DNA of 48,179 bases. Origin: Leucothrix pacifica. GTDB taxonomy: Bacteria; Pseudomonadota; Gammaproteobacteria; Thiotrichales; Thiotrichaceae. Where the stretch lies: contig NZ_QGKM01000022.1 of assembly GCF_003172875.1 (NCBI RefSeq), positions 1 to 48,179 on the forward strand, written 5' to 3'. The notes under the pieces were generated by a model. It made no database searches. It was not told the DNA's origin and saw only the letters and a list, made by a program, of their open reading frames with translations. A program made the position numbers and the translations under genes. Below, piece after piece: positions 35,601 to 43,626 of the stretch (positions are counted from its first letter, which is position 1; each line of letters begins with the position of its first letter).

Positions 35601-36060
35601 TGGTGGCCCTCAGATCATGAAAGGCTATTTAAATGATCCGGAAAGAACCCAAAAAGTTATCCGCAAGATAGACGATATTAGGTGGTATGTGAGTGGTGAT
35701 AAGGGCCACCTGGATGAAGATGGCTTCTTAGTCATCGTTGATCGCTATTCTCGATTTGCAAAACTCGGCGGTGAAATGATTAGCCTGAGTGAGGTGGAGG
35801 CAGCGGTGCGAATGAGTTTAGAAATGCCAGATATAGACTTGATAGCGACCAACATACCCGATGATAAAAAAGGTGAAAAAGTCGTATTGCTGACCGATCA
35901 GGATTTAGATCTACGCACCATCAGAGAAGCAATGCTTGAAGCTGAAATTAATCCGCTATTGATTCCCGCAAAGGTTTTACAAGTCGAGACTTTACCGACG
36001 CTAGGGGCTGGCAAGACAGATTTTGCAGGGGCTAAAGTATTGGCAAGTCAGTCAGCTTAA
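32605..36060 (+). CDS. LplT-PlsC-Aas fusion: lysophospholipid transporter / acyltransferase / acyl-ACP synthetase
   Basis: 1151 residues with three modules. Residues about 1-420 form an MFS transporter like LplT (NTVVDLGHKIVIQNTIF, SPAKYGYIKSLF). Residues about 435-650 form a PlsC acyltransferase with the HX4D motif in GNHISWIDW and FPEGTITRTG. Residues about 690-1151 form an AMP-binding acyl-ACP/acyl-CoA ligase with SSGSEGAPKG, GYGTTETTP and a SGDKGHLDEDGF segment. Together they flip lysophospholipids inward and re-acylate them with an activated fatty acid. In E. coli LplT and Aas are separate genes; fused forms are known in other Gram-negatives. AGGAA precedes the ATG. Confidence 0.94.
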   Translation: MGKLLKIAGALPFLMAVFLNTVVDLGHKIVIQNTIFKVYDGSEQVYLTAIVNGLILLPFILMFSTAGYIADKFPKSTVMRLAAWAAVALTIGITICYAMGWFWTAFAMTFLLAVQSAIYSPAKYGYIKSLFGKEHLAEGNGIVQAISIIGILAGTLLFSILFEMWFPTSSLDKGAILSTLVPVGFILIASSVLELVMMYRLPQLEPIQADQQFDFKALRSGSMTAANLKPVLANKVIFLSIIGLAVFWSIGQVMLAAFPAFAKAQTGETNTIVIQAVLAASGLGIALGSLIAGRFSKNYIETGLVPVGAAGIAIGLFILPTLSSQWLMGLDFFFIGVMGGMFIVPLNALIQYHAEENNLGRVLAANNLIQNIAMLSFLLITVAFAIAGIGSTQLLLLIAVVAVIGFGYTVYQLPQSLVRFILSYLMNLKYKVNVEGMKNIPASGGVLMLGNHISWIDWAIVQLASPRPVRFVMLRAIYERWYLTWFFKLFGSIPIESGPRSAKALETVAELLNQGEVVCLFPEGTITRTGHLSIFRQGYQKAAAMCHDDVVIVPFYLRGLWGSQFSRSSDRLKNTPKQGRKRELLVSFGNVLHKDTDSKVLKQRIFDLSIIAWKSYSNTLPTLADAWIDSAKHVDGEMALADSISKPLSARNTLAASIAFSRRIKKCSPEQNIGLLLPTSSGGVIANMAGLLAGKTLVNLNYTASREAFSSALKQANITTVYSSSLFLNKLKKRGIDLSAALADAKVIHLETLRKEISTLEMISTLTIIKLLPASALKTLYSSNHDNQTTAAILFSSGSEGAPKGVELTHRNIMANLKQVGEILNADSDDVVMASLPLFHAFGLTVTQFLPLIEGLPMVCHADPTDGEGVGKAVAKYRATILFGTSTFFRLYTRDKKVKPLMFDNLRIVVSGAEKLNQQVREAFKMKYSKDIYEGYGTTETTPVASVNLPDVLDTTYWYTQIGGKQGTVGMPLPGASFKIVDPVSFEELPNGEDGMILIGGPQIMKGYLNDPERTQKVIRKIDDIRWYVSGDKGHLDEDGFLVIVDRYSRFAKLGGEMISLSEVEAAVRMSLEMPDIDLIATNIPDDKKGEKVVLLTDQDLDLRTIREAMLEAEINPLLIPAKVLQVETLPTLGAGKTDFAGAKVLASQSA

Positions 36061-36222
36061 CACCAACCACGCCAGCAGACATCGCCATGAAGTCACGACG
36101 ATTTGGGTGATCTATGATGTTTTCCATGTCTGTACCTATCATTTTGTATTATTCTCTTTAACAACGGGCAACAGCAGATTTTAGTTGCAACAATAGGTAT
36201 TTAGCAGATCAGAGGGACGAGA

Positions 36223-36399
36223 ATGACTGACAAGGCGGCGATTTTAGTATTGATATTGGCTTCTGGTTTAGCAGCATGCTCAAACCCGAATAAGGACTGC
36301 CTAAAGGCGGATGCGTTCGGTCACTGCAAACAATGGAAGGATCAACCGAATACTTGTGAAAAGCCTGATTTCTTGGGGTTTTGTCCCGGCAATAAGTAA
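36223..36399 (+). CDS. Small Cys-rich lipoprotein (58 residues)
   Basis: A short gene with good support: ATG preceded by GAGGGA at 7-12 bases, and a short lipoprotein signal peptide with a LAAC lipobox (Cys19). The mature peptide is 40 residues with four more Cys at 26, 35, 45 and 54, evenly spaced (DCLK, GHCKQW, NTCEKP, GFCPGN), enough for two disulphides. It would be an outer- or inner-membrane-anchored peptide in the periplasm. I do not recognise a family. It ends 15 bases before the 3' end of the convergent tRNA-Arg gene. Confidence 0.7.
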   Translation: MTDKAAILVLILASGLAACSNPNKDCLKADAFGHCKQWKDQPNTCEKPDFLGFCPGNK

Positions 36400-36414
36400 A
36401 AGCCTGAGAGGAAA

Positions 36415-36491
36415 TGGCGCACCCGATGCGATTCGAACGCATGACCTTCGCCTTCGGAGGGCGACACTCTATCCAGCTGAGCTACGGGTGC
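36415..36491 (-). tRNA. tRNA-Arg (anticodon CCG)
   Basis: On the minus strand a full cloverleaf can be folded: acceptor GCACCCG/CGGGTGC, D-arm GCTC...GAGT, anticodon stem TCGCC/GGCGA with loop CTCCGAA (anticodon CCG, reading CGG), T-arm ATGCG-TTCGAAT-CGCAT, discriminator G and an encoded CCA. Length is 77 bases. It lies 34 bases after speB on the same strand, so it may have its own promoter or be cut from a readthrough transcript. Confidence 0.96.
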
Positions 36492-36525
36492 TTGTGGCGC
36501 GATTATACAGTAATCCAAAGAAAAA

Positions 36526-37449
36526 TCAGGCACTATCTTCGCTTTGTGAGGCGATTAAATACAACATTTCCAGACCCAATGTGGCGGCGGCCAGCGACGT
36601 GATTTCAGCATGATCATAAGCCGGAGAAACCTCAACCACATCCATACCAACAATATTTAAACCTTGCAGGCCTCTGATAATTTTCAATACTTTATCCGTC
36701 GTCAGTCCACCCACTACAGGTGTTCCGGTGCCGGGCGCAAAGGCCGGATCTAAACAATCAATATCAAAGGTTAGATAAACCGGTGTTGTCTCATCGCCTA
36801 CTCTGGACTTAATACGCTCAACAATCTGATCCGCATGGAGGTCATTTGCTTGCGCGGCATTAACAACCTCAAAAGGATGCCCTTTAACCGTATATTCTGT
36901 GCGAATGCCTATCTGTATCGACTTTTCAGAGTCAATCAACCCTTCTCTAGGGGCATGATAAAACATGCTGCCGTGATCAAACGCTGCACCTTCCTCAGAA
37001 TAGGTATCGGTATGTGCATCAAAATGAATCATCGCCAACTTGCCATGCTGAGCGGCATGAGCTCGCAATAACGGTAATGCAACGAAATGATCTCCACCAA
37101 AACAAAGCACTTTTTTACCTGCTTGCAGCAGAGCACCTACATGTGACTCAACCTCATCTAACAATGACTGCTGGTTACCTGTCAGTAACTCCAAATCACC
37201 ATAGTCGGCGACACGAATGCGCTCAAAAGCCGCAAAATTCCATGGCCAGCGCTTTTCTTCCCAGCGTAAATTTGCGCTCGCCTGGCGAATGGCTGAGGGG
37301 CCACTGCGTGTGCCTGCCCGGCCTGTGGTTGCAAGGTCATAAGGAATTCCCAAGACGAATATATCGGCATCATCGAGGTTGCGGCTCAGAGACAACCCCA
37401 TATAACTAAAGATATTACAAAAAGCTGAATCGCTCGCTATGAATGACAT
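36526..37449 (-). CDS. speB: Agmatinase
   Basis: Hydrolyses agmatine to putrescine and urea. About 307 residues, against 306 in E. coli. The binuclear manganese motifs of the ureohydrolase family are present: [24 protein letters not shown] and [17 protein letters not shown], and long stretches align with E. coli SpeB. Start: ATG at 37449, one base after the upstream GAF-EAL stop; an in-frame ATG at 37467 inside that gene would give 313 residues and cannot be excluded. The gene is tightly linked to a c-di-GMP phosphodiesterase gene, which is unusual. Arginine decarboxylase is not in the window. Confidence 0.97.
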   Translation of the reverse strand: MSFIASDSAFCNIFSYMGLSLSRNLDDADIFVLGIPYDLATTGRAGTRSGPSAIRQASANLRWEEKRWPWNFAAFERIRVADYGDLELLTGNQQSLLDEVESHVGALLQAGKKVLCFGGDHFVALPLLRAHAAQHGKLAMIHFDAHTDTYSEEGAAFDHGSMFYHAPREGLIDSEKSIQIGIRTEYTVKGHPFEVVNAAQANDLHADQIVERIKSRVGDETTPVYLTFDIDCLDPAFAPGTGTPVVGGLTTDKVLKIIRGLQGLNIVGMDVVEVSPAYDHAEITSLAAATLGLEMLYLIASQSEDSA

Positions 37450-37450
37450 A

Positions 37451-38686
37451 TTAGGTCCGATGGGCATCTACTGTTGGGGTGTATAATATAACCTGTTCTA
37501 CCGGCATGGGATAGCCAACATAATAGCCCTGAATACTATCAACACCAATCCTTAATAACTCCAGATATTCTTCCTGCGTTTCCACGCCTTCCGCGATCAC
37601 TTTGGTGTTAGTTTCTCGGGCAAAAGCGATCAACGCACTCGCCAGCGCACTGCGGGCAGGATCTTTAGCCAGACCTTTTATCAGGCTGATATCGAGCTTA
37701 ATGATTTCAGCGCGTAACTCCAAAACATGCTGAAAGCTGGCATACCCTGCACCGGCATCATCAACGGCAACCCGCACACCTTTTTTCCTCAACGGGGAGA
37801 GTGCCTCGCGGAACAACTGATAATCGGGGACTTTGGCATGCTCAGTCACTTCCAGAACAATACGGTGAGCAATCTCATCACTAAAAATATTCGTTAGAAT
37901 GCCTGACAAAATAATCTCAGCTGACACATTTAAGGACAAATAAGCCGACTCATCGATCAGATGAATGCTTTCGAGTCCTTGCTTAATGGCTAACAACTCC
38001 AGCTGTTGATCCAAGTCCACCAGTTTTGCTTGATCAAACCAAATATCCGGCGTTTGATAAGGCTGTGTATCAAACCTTGCCAGTGACTCGTAGCCGACGA
38101 CTTTTTTTTGCTGTAGGTCGTAAATGGGTTGATAGCTGATGTTTAGCTTTTCCGGCTTCATGACCTCCAGAATCCGACGCTGCGCATTCAGATAGCTTTG
38201 CCTCTTTTTAATTTGCTCCCTGATCTCAGTACCGGCCATATCAGCAAACATAGACATCACAGCCAGATCACTCTCACTAAGATGCCCCCCGTCTTTATGA
38301 CCGATGCAACTAAACACACCGTAAGTAGCGCCATCAGCATCCCGTAAAGGAGCGGCAATATAAGACACGATATTGAGCTTATGGGTTAAAGTTAACTTTC
38401 TGGCGACAGGGTCCAGTGATGTATCGCGAATAATCGAGGGCAGAACGCCCCCTGCGAACAGATGGCAATAACTCTCATGCCTGGGGATACAAGCGCCGGG
38501 CAGACTTGTCGCATGTTCTGAGTCACCTTCTACAAAGCGCACAATATTGTGTTCATCAACAAAATCAGTAATGAATGCAATATCCATGCATAAATGAGCA
38601 CGTATAGCAGCAATCGTCTGTTGCATTTTTTCAGGGACTAAATCGCCTAGGTGGTACCCCTGATTTTCATGCAACACTGCAACCAT
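37451..38686 (-). CDS. GAF-EAL protein, predicted c-di-GMP phosphodiesterase
   Basis: About 411 residues. An N-terminal GAF sensor domain (about 15-160; typical YGVFSCIGH strand) is followed by an EAL domain (about 175-400). The EAL catalytic set looks complete: YESLARF (ESL in place of EAL), [41 protein letters not shown] and the final QGYYVGYP. So c-di-GMP hydrolysis is expected. There is no signal peptide or membrane helix, so it is cytoplasmic. Two ATGs are adjacent; the second (38686) has better spacing to AGGAG. It ends one base before speB, implying co-expression with polyamine synthesis. The GAF ligand is unknown. Confidence 0.92.
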   Translation of the reverse strand: MVAVLHENQGYHLGDLVPEKMQQTIAAIRAHLCMDIAFITDFVDEHNIVRFVEGDSEHATSLPGACIPRHESYCHLFAGGVLPSIIRDTSLDPVARKLTLTHKLNIVSYIAAPLRDADGATYGVFSCIGHKDGGHLSESDLAVMSMFADMAGTEIREQIKKRQSYLNAQRRILEVMKPEKLNISYQPIYDLQQKKVVGYESLARFDTQPYQTPDIWFDQAKLVDLDQQLELLAIKQGLESIHLIDESAYLSLNVSAEIILSGILTNIFSDEIAHRIVLEVTEHAKVPDYQLFREALSPLRKKGVRVAVDDAGAGYASFQHVLELRAEIIKLDISLIKGLAKDPARSALASALIAFARETNTKVIAEGVETQEEYLELLRIGVDSIQGYYVGYPMPVEQVILYTPTVDAHRT

Positions 38687-38847
38687 CATCTCTCCTTTGT
38701 TATTAGTTTCGTATCTAAAAAATCAGCCCTGATACTTCGGTGAAGCTTACCGTTTATTTGACTTATCAACAAACAATACACCCGCAATGAATTGATGACT
38801 CACTCCGCAACAAACATCGCTCCTATATTGGGTAACGAACTTGTTTG

Positions 38848-39642
38848 TTATTTTTTGTTCTGCACCAATTCTTCAAATTTATAATTCTGAAAGCGTGATG
38901 AAAGTACTTTTAATGACTCATATGAAAAAAACAATAACACAAGTGAAACAATGAACATGCAGAACCACAATAGTGACTCTACAGTCAGTAAGATATTTAA
39001 TTGTTCTCTCAAGTCAATTTCTCGCCCCACCAAAGACTCATTGTATTTGCTATAAAAAGAAATCCCTAACAATAACAAGCCGGCCAAAAAAGCACCAGTA
39101 ATGAGCCCAAGGTCTTTTACCAGCGCTTTATACTTCTGATTACTCTCAGTCTTTGTAAATGCTTGCTGATGTAGTTTTATGGGTTTGCCCTTGACTAATT
39201 TTGCAGACACCTCCGGTGGATTTAGCTGCTTGCTGTGTCCTCCCGTTAAAACCTCAAAAGTAATGTGGTTATTAGGTTTTATAGGCTCTATTCCAACAGT
39301 GACCGCATGGTCATCCAATTCAAAGGCTGGTTCACTAGCGCTACCAGAGTAAGTGAGATGATGGGAAACAACCTGTAAACTATCAAACGCAATAACCAAC
39401 TCATTTTCAAAATCTGCAGCTTTCAAATCCTCTTTTCCGCTATTAAACAGTGTAATTTGATAACGAATAAAATCTGAAATGGGTTCCCCCAGATACAGCA
39501 TTTCAACACCGGGCTTTTGCTTACCCTCAATTAATTCACTTGAATAAATGATGGTCAGCTCTTTAGTCAGGCGGTTTTTATAATAGGCATAAGCACCGAA
39601 TAAAAAACCGGCAATTCCTATGATTATTGATATTAATTCCAA
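38848..39642 (-). CDS. Hypothetical membrane protein
   Basis: 264 residues, not recognised. One N-terminal helix (ISIIIGIAGFLFGAYAYY), a soluble beta-rich domain of about 150 residues (with IRYQITLFNSGKEDL, an Ig-like or arrestin-like strand pattern) and two C-terminal helices (LGLITGAFLAGLLLLGISFY and LLWFCMFIVSLVLLFFSY), ending in a basic tail. The start is TTG at 39642 with GAGG upstream. Base composition appears more AT-rich than the flanking genes, which could mean recent acquisition; I have not computed this. It stands alone. Confidence 0.65.
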   Translation of the reverse strand: MELISIIIGIAGFLFGAYAYYKNRLTKELTIIYSSELIEGKQKPGVEMLYLGEPISDFIRYQITLFNSGKEDLKAADFENELVIAFDSLQVVSHHLTYSGSASEPAFELDDHAVTVGIEPIKPNNHITFEVLTGGHSKQLNPPEVSAKLVKGKPIKLHQQAFTKTESNQKYKALVKDLGLITGAFLAGLLLLGISFYSKYNESLVGREIDLREQLNILLTVESLLWFCMFIVSLVLLFFSYESLKVLSSRFQNYKFEELVQNKK

Positions 39643-39773
39643 GCTATAGAACCTCTTTGAGCAAGTCAGACTGGGGGATTTTGAAACTTAACAATAGCTT
39701 AACATCATCTTAAAACCTGCCAACAAGACTTACAAGGTATAGTTTTTCGGTCATTTCTGACAACAAGTACGGA

Positions 39774-40724
39774 TTAAGCTGTTCTAATGAAGCTCAAGGC
39801 TCTGGCTTCAGACCACATCACATTCCCCATACCAAACTTAAAGAAGCCAACATGCCCACCGTATTTTGGTACCTCTAATGACACGGTTTGGCTCGCCGCA
39901 ACCTCATCATAGGGGTAACACTCTTTTGAAAGAAAGGGATCATTCGCTGCATTCACAATCAGAGTTGGTCGCTTGATATCTTTAATAAAGTAACGCGAAC
40001 TACACTGCTCATAATAATCATCTGAATCTTTGAAACCGTGTAATGGGCCAGTGAACTGATCATCAAAGTCCGGCAGTGTGCGTAGCTCATTCAAGCGTGA
40101 AAGATCAAACCCCTGGCGACTTAATAATGCGTGCTTATCAACCACCTTCTGGCGAAGCGATTTAACAAAGGTTTGGGTATATATTCGGTTGAACCCTGTC
40201 GCTAATTGATGGCTCGCCGTCTTAAGATAGCAAGGTGTTGAGAACACACAGATGGATTGAATTCGCGGATCAAGCCCCTCTGCTTTCTCCCCTGCATACT
40301 TCAGGGTGAGATTACCCCCTAAGCTGAAACCAATCAGCGACACAGAGTCATAATCATTATTTTTTAGGGCATGAGCGACGACCACGTCCAAGTCATCACT
40401 GGCACCGGAATGGTAATAGCGCGCGGTACGGTTCATCTCACCTGAGCAACTGCGGTAGTTCCAGGCCAACACATCAAAGCCATTTTGCTTAAACAGGTCG
40501 GCCATGCCCTGAACATATTGTGCGCGTGAACTCGACTCCAACCCGTGGGAGATGATCAGTAATTTCTTCTGACCACGCTTGACCCAATCCAAATCTAAAA
40601 AATCACCATCAGGAGTATCAATGCGTTGCCGCTGATAGTCCTGCTGTTTGACCGGACGTAATAAGTAAGGCAATAGCGTTTCTATATGACCATTGCCTAA
40701 ATTAGTGGGCATACCCTGCGACAT
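39774..40724 (-). CDS. YheT family alpha/beta hydrolase
   Basis: About 316 residues, AB-hydrolase of the YheT/COG0429 group. The N-terminus NGHIETLLPYLLRP is a family marker. The nucleophile elbow is GFSLGGNL (Ser), the acid is in NAANDPFLS, and the His is in KYGGHVGFF, so the triad is intact. ISHGLESSS forms the oxyanion region. Substrate unknown, probably an ester or lipid. The ATG at 40724 follows AGGA; a longer frame to 40754 has no support. It diverges from msrB. Confidence 0.92.
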   Translation of the reverse strand: MSQGMPTNLGNGHIETLLPYLLRPVKQQDYQRQRIDTPDGDFLDLDWVKRGQKKLLIISHGLESSSRAQYVQGMADLFKQNGFDVLAWNYRSCSGEMNRTARYYHSGASDDLDVVVAHALKNNDYDSVSLIGFSLGGNLTLKYAGEKAEGLDPRIQSICVFSTPCYLKTASHQLATGFNRIYTQTFVKSLRQKVVDKHALLSRQGFDLSRLNELRTLPDFDDQFTGPLHGFKDSDDYYEQCSSRYFIKDIKRPTLIVNAANDPFLSKECYPYDEVAASQTVSLEVPKYGGHVGFFKFGMGNVMWSEARALSFIRTA

Positions 40725-40826
40725 AATGGATTCCTGAATAAATAAGCACAGCATTAGAGTACTTATCTTTCAATAATTCAATCTATGCTAGGATTCAATC
40801 CTATTAAACAGTCAATGGAGCGCATA

Positions 40827-41270
40827 ATGCTAAAGTGGGATGACATTCTGAATTTCGCAAAAACGGGTAATCCAGACCCTGATAATACCGTTAGCAAAAC
40901 TGATGACGAGTGGCGAGCACAGCTTTCGGAAGACGCTTATTTGGTGACCCGAAAGGCAGGTACTGAGCGTCCTTTCAGTTCCGATATGTGCAGTCTGTTT
41001 GAGCCGGGTTTATATGGTTGCACCTGTTGCGATACATTGCTGTTCGATGCTAACGAGAAGTTTGAGTCGGGCACTGGTTGGCCGTCATTTACACAACCTG
41101 CTAAGGCGAATGCCATCTCCTATCATGTCGACACCAGCCTTGCCAGCACGCGGGTTGAAACACTTTGCAATACATGCAACGCCCATCTTGGCCACGTATT
41201 CCCTGATGGACCGCCACCAAGTGGATTGCGCTATTGCATGAATGCGGTAGCATTAAAGAAGCTGGACTAA
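40827..41270 (+). CDS. msrB: Peptide-methionine (R)-S-oxide reductase
   Basis: Repairs oxidised methionine residues. About 148 residues. Visible are the two zinc CxxC motifs (CTCC and CNTC), the GTGWPSF substrate loop, HLGHVFPDGP, and the catalytic Cys in RYCMNAVAL. No signal peptide is present, so it is cytoplasmic. The ATG at 40827 has TGGAG 6 bases upstream; the longer frame from 40785 lacks one. There is no msrA nearby. Confidence 0.96.
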   Translation: MLKWDDILNFAKTGNPDPDNTVSKTDDEWRAQLSEDAYLVTRKAGTERPFSSDMCSLFEPGLYGCTCCDTLLFDANEKFESGTGWPSFTQPAKANAISYHVDTSLASTRVETLCNTCNAHLGHVFPDGPPPSGLRYCMNAVALKKLD

Positions 41271-41289
41271 TCACGTTATATTAAATTGT

Positions 41290-41359
41290 TGGTGAGGCAG
41301 GGCTCGAACCTGCAACGCTCTGATCAATACCAGACGCCTGCCACATCAGCTACACACCA
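41290..41359 (-). pseudogene. Degenerate tRNA-like element
   Basis: On the minus strand the sequence nearly folds as a tRNA: acceptor TGGTGTG/CTCACCA with one mismatch, a short D-arm (GCT/GGC), variable GCGTT, and a perfect T-arm GCAGG-TTCGAGC-CCTGC. The anticodon arm is one base short: TCTGG/TCAGA leaves a 6-base loop (or 4 bp with an 8-base loop), so no normal anticodon can be placed. No CCA is encoded, unlike the tRNA-Arg at 36.4 kb. I read it as a decayed tRNA gene or remnant; a functional unusual tRNA is possible but less likely. Confidence 0.6.
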
Positions 41360-41386
41360 ACTTAGGTTTAAACAAATTTCAGGCAT

Positions 41387-41414
41387 AAAAAAAGCCGCAA
41401 CTAAGTGCGGCTTT
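41387..41414. terminator. Strong hairpin, best terminator orientation on minus strand
   Basis: A perfect 9-bp stem AAAGCCGCA/TGCGGCTTT (41391-41399 with 41406-41414) and a 6-base loop. On the minus strand it runs into seven Ts, a textbook intrinsic terminator; on the plus strand it has only TTT plus mixed bases. No ORF on the minus strand ends here: the 310 bases to its right hold no convincing gene, so it may end an unannotated small RNA, or act for msrB readthrough in the other direction. Confidence 0.75.
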
Positions 41415-41724
41415 ATCTCGGAATCTGTTTAGTTAGATTACGCGCACGCACACGGGGATCGACGAATCTGGTCCGCTCATCCACTGTGTTTTATATATGC
41501 ATAAAGTAATCATGTCTTTTAGACTAGCTTTTAAGCACCTCTGAAGTCAATTAAAATTTCCCAGTGCAAACCCGGCATTGCTCCGTTTTCACCTAAATTA
41601 CCTCTACATTCAGAAAACAGCAATAATGAGCCTTAATTTAATATAAGAGGATCTAATTCTTATTAGTGCTTGATCTTATGGCATAATCAATACAGATAGT
41701 CTCAGAAACAAAAAAAATACTACA
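41415..41724. other. Intergenic stretch upstream of the second diguanylate cyclase
   Basis: 310 bases without a convincing ORF on either strand. The left 90 bases are GC-richer (around 41440-41490) and lie just before the minus-strand terminator, compatible with a small RNA. The right part is AT-rich and probably holds the cyclase promoter. No repeat or known RNA family was recognised. Confidence 0.5.
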
Positions 41725-43500
41725 ATGAGAGATAAGACGCTTTTTAATTATTTTGGGCGATCAATCAAACGCTTAGTCATGGCTAGCTTTGTATTCGTGT
41801 TACTCCTGCCCATCATGTTTTTCCTGCACAGCCTATTCCAAAACTCCTGGCATCAGGTTGAGCAGAAAATGCTGGAAAAACATCAACTGATTTCAGAAGC
41901 ACTGGTTGAGCCGTTAACATTGTTCGTGACCACACGCCAGCAGTCACTGCAAACGATTGGTCAGGAACTCACCAAGCTGTCGAATGAAGTGGCCGTGGTA
42001 TTGGGGAAGGAAGACAAACGAGCGCGTATCCAATACATCCTCGACACTCATCAAAAATCGTTTGGAAACTTTGTTGCACTCTCCTATTCCTCAACGCCTC
42101 ATTCTGAGCTCAGCTGCATCTCCACCGCCCCTCCCAAGCAGCCCGGCTCAAACAAACCTGACTACTCACATCTTAAACTCACCGGGCTTCCTGCAGCGGC
42201 CAATGGTATCGAGGGACAAGACGCAATGTCTCCCGTTTTCGCGAGCAGTATCAGTGGTAAACCGGTGGTGTTAATACAGCACAAAATCCTCAATCAACAC
42301 AGCATTGTCGATGGCATGCTTTACGCAGAAATATCACTGGAGCATATTGCGAGCATTTGCTCCAAAATCGACTTCGGAGGGCGCGGCCATTGCGCGGTGG
42401 TCGACAATATAGGTCAGGTTGTTGCGCACCCTAGCCCGGATTGGGTGGATGAGGTTAAAGACTTATCGAAACTATCGATTGTACAAAAAATGCTGGCTGG
42501 CCAATCCGGTACCGCGGAATTCTATTCACCGGCCTTAAAAACAGACATGGTCGCAGGGTTTAGCGCCATTCCTAAACTTGGCTGGGGCGTAATGATCCCT
42601 CAATCCAAAGCCGAACTAACGGAAATGCTGGACCACTTTCGCCTAAATACCCTAATTTGGTTAGCGTTTGGCGTACTGGTCGCACTGCTTATGGCCGGTT
42701 TTCTGACTCGTAAAATTACGCGACCTATTAACCGTTTGATCAGACGAACCAATCTATCCGCCCATAGCAATAACACGATGAGCATAGGTCGTGCTCCTGA
42801 TGACACACCAAGTGAAATCAAACAATTATGGAGTTCTTTCTCAAACCTGTTGACCGGCTTACAGCAGTCCAACAGAGAAATAAAAAGACTCAACCTGTCG
42901 CTACAGGAAGAAATAGAAATCGCCACCACCGAGCTGCGCCAGGCCAATAAAGATCTCTACAAAACCAGCACACAGGACTACCTCACATCACTCTCTAACA
43001 GACGTCACTTCACAGATCATCTGGAAGCAATCCTTGAAGTTAACACAGGTCACCGCGTTGGCATTATCATTATTGATATGGATAATTTTAAACAGGTTAA
43101 TGATCTGTATGGCCATGAAACGGGAGATATTGCTATTAAACATCTGGCCACTATCCTGAAAGACTGTGTGCGAAACGTTGACCTTGCCGCGCGATTGGGC
43201 GGTGATGAGTTTGTCGTTTATATCAATGACGCCACTGATCAGGAAGTAACGGCTATCGCAGAAAAAATTCGTCAGTCCGTTCAGGAAAGCCCCTTGCACC
43301 TATCTGGATTATCGCTATCACTTACCCTTTCAATTGGCACGGTCAATCAAACCAATGAAGGCGGACTATCATTACAAACACTCCTGAGCCAAGCCGACAA
43401 GGCTATGTATCGGGCTAAAACCTCCGGGCGAAATAAAATCGTCTCGCATCCTGATAAGGAGACATCGCCGGAAAAACCGAAACAGCCTCAGACAGCCTAG
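41725..43500 (+). CDS. Diguanylate cyclase with dCache, HAMP and GGDEF domains
   Basis: 591 residues. N-terminal helix (LVMASFVFVLLLPIMFFL), a periplasmic Cache-type sensor region (about 40-305, ending FSAIPKLGWGVMIPQ), a second helix (LIWLAFGVLVALLMAGFL), HAMP (about 330-385), a short coiled coil and a GGDEF domain (about 415-575). The active site is GGDEF at 492-496 and the inhibitory site RNVD starts at 483, so both catalysis and product feedback look intact. This differs from the cyclase at 26.4 kb. No obvious ribosome-binding site precedes the ATG. The sensory ligand is unknown. Confidence 0.94.
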   Translation: MRDKTLFNYFGRSIKRLVMASFVFVLLLPIMFFLHSLFQNSWHQVEQKMLEKHQLISEALVEPLTLFVTTRQQSLQTIGQELTKLSNEVAVVLGKEDKRARIQYILDTHQKSFGNFVALSYSSTPHSELSCISTAPPKQPGSNKPDYSHLKLTGLPAAANGIEGQDAMSPVFASSISGKPVVLIQHKILNQHSIVDGMLYAEISLEHIASICSKIDFGGRGHCAVVDNIGQVVAHPSPDWVDEVKDLSKLSIVQKMLAGQSGTAEFYSPALKTDMVAGFSAIPKLGWGVMIPQSKAELTEMLDHFRLNTLIWLAFGVLVALLMAGFLTRKITRPINRLIRRTNLSAHSNNTMSIGRAPDDTPSEIKQLWSSFSNLLTGLQQSNREIKRLNLSLQEEIEIATTELRQANKDLYKTSTQDYLTSLSNRRHFTDHLEAILEVNTGHRVGIIIIDMDNFKQVNDLYGHETGDIAIKHLATILKDCVRNVDLAARLGGDEFVVYINDATDQEVTAIAEKIRQSVQESPLHLSGLSLSLTLSIGTVNQTNEGGLSLQTLLSQADKAMYRAKTSGRNKIVSHPDKETSPEKPKQPQTA

Positions 43501-43626
43501 ATGACCGGTTTATCGATTTATACTCGTAAGATCAGGACAGCACTATGCGTCCGGCAGCTCGTGAGCAAAGCTCGCTATATTCAAGCTATAATGTTGATTA
43601 CACTACCCTAAACACGACCACTCACC

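Noticed and set aside
36311-36613. 100-residue plus-strand frame across the tRNA-Arg
   Set aside because: It runs through the tRNA gene antisense and into speB; the tRNA and SpeB evidence is far stronger.
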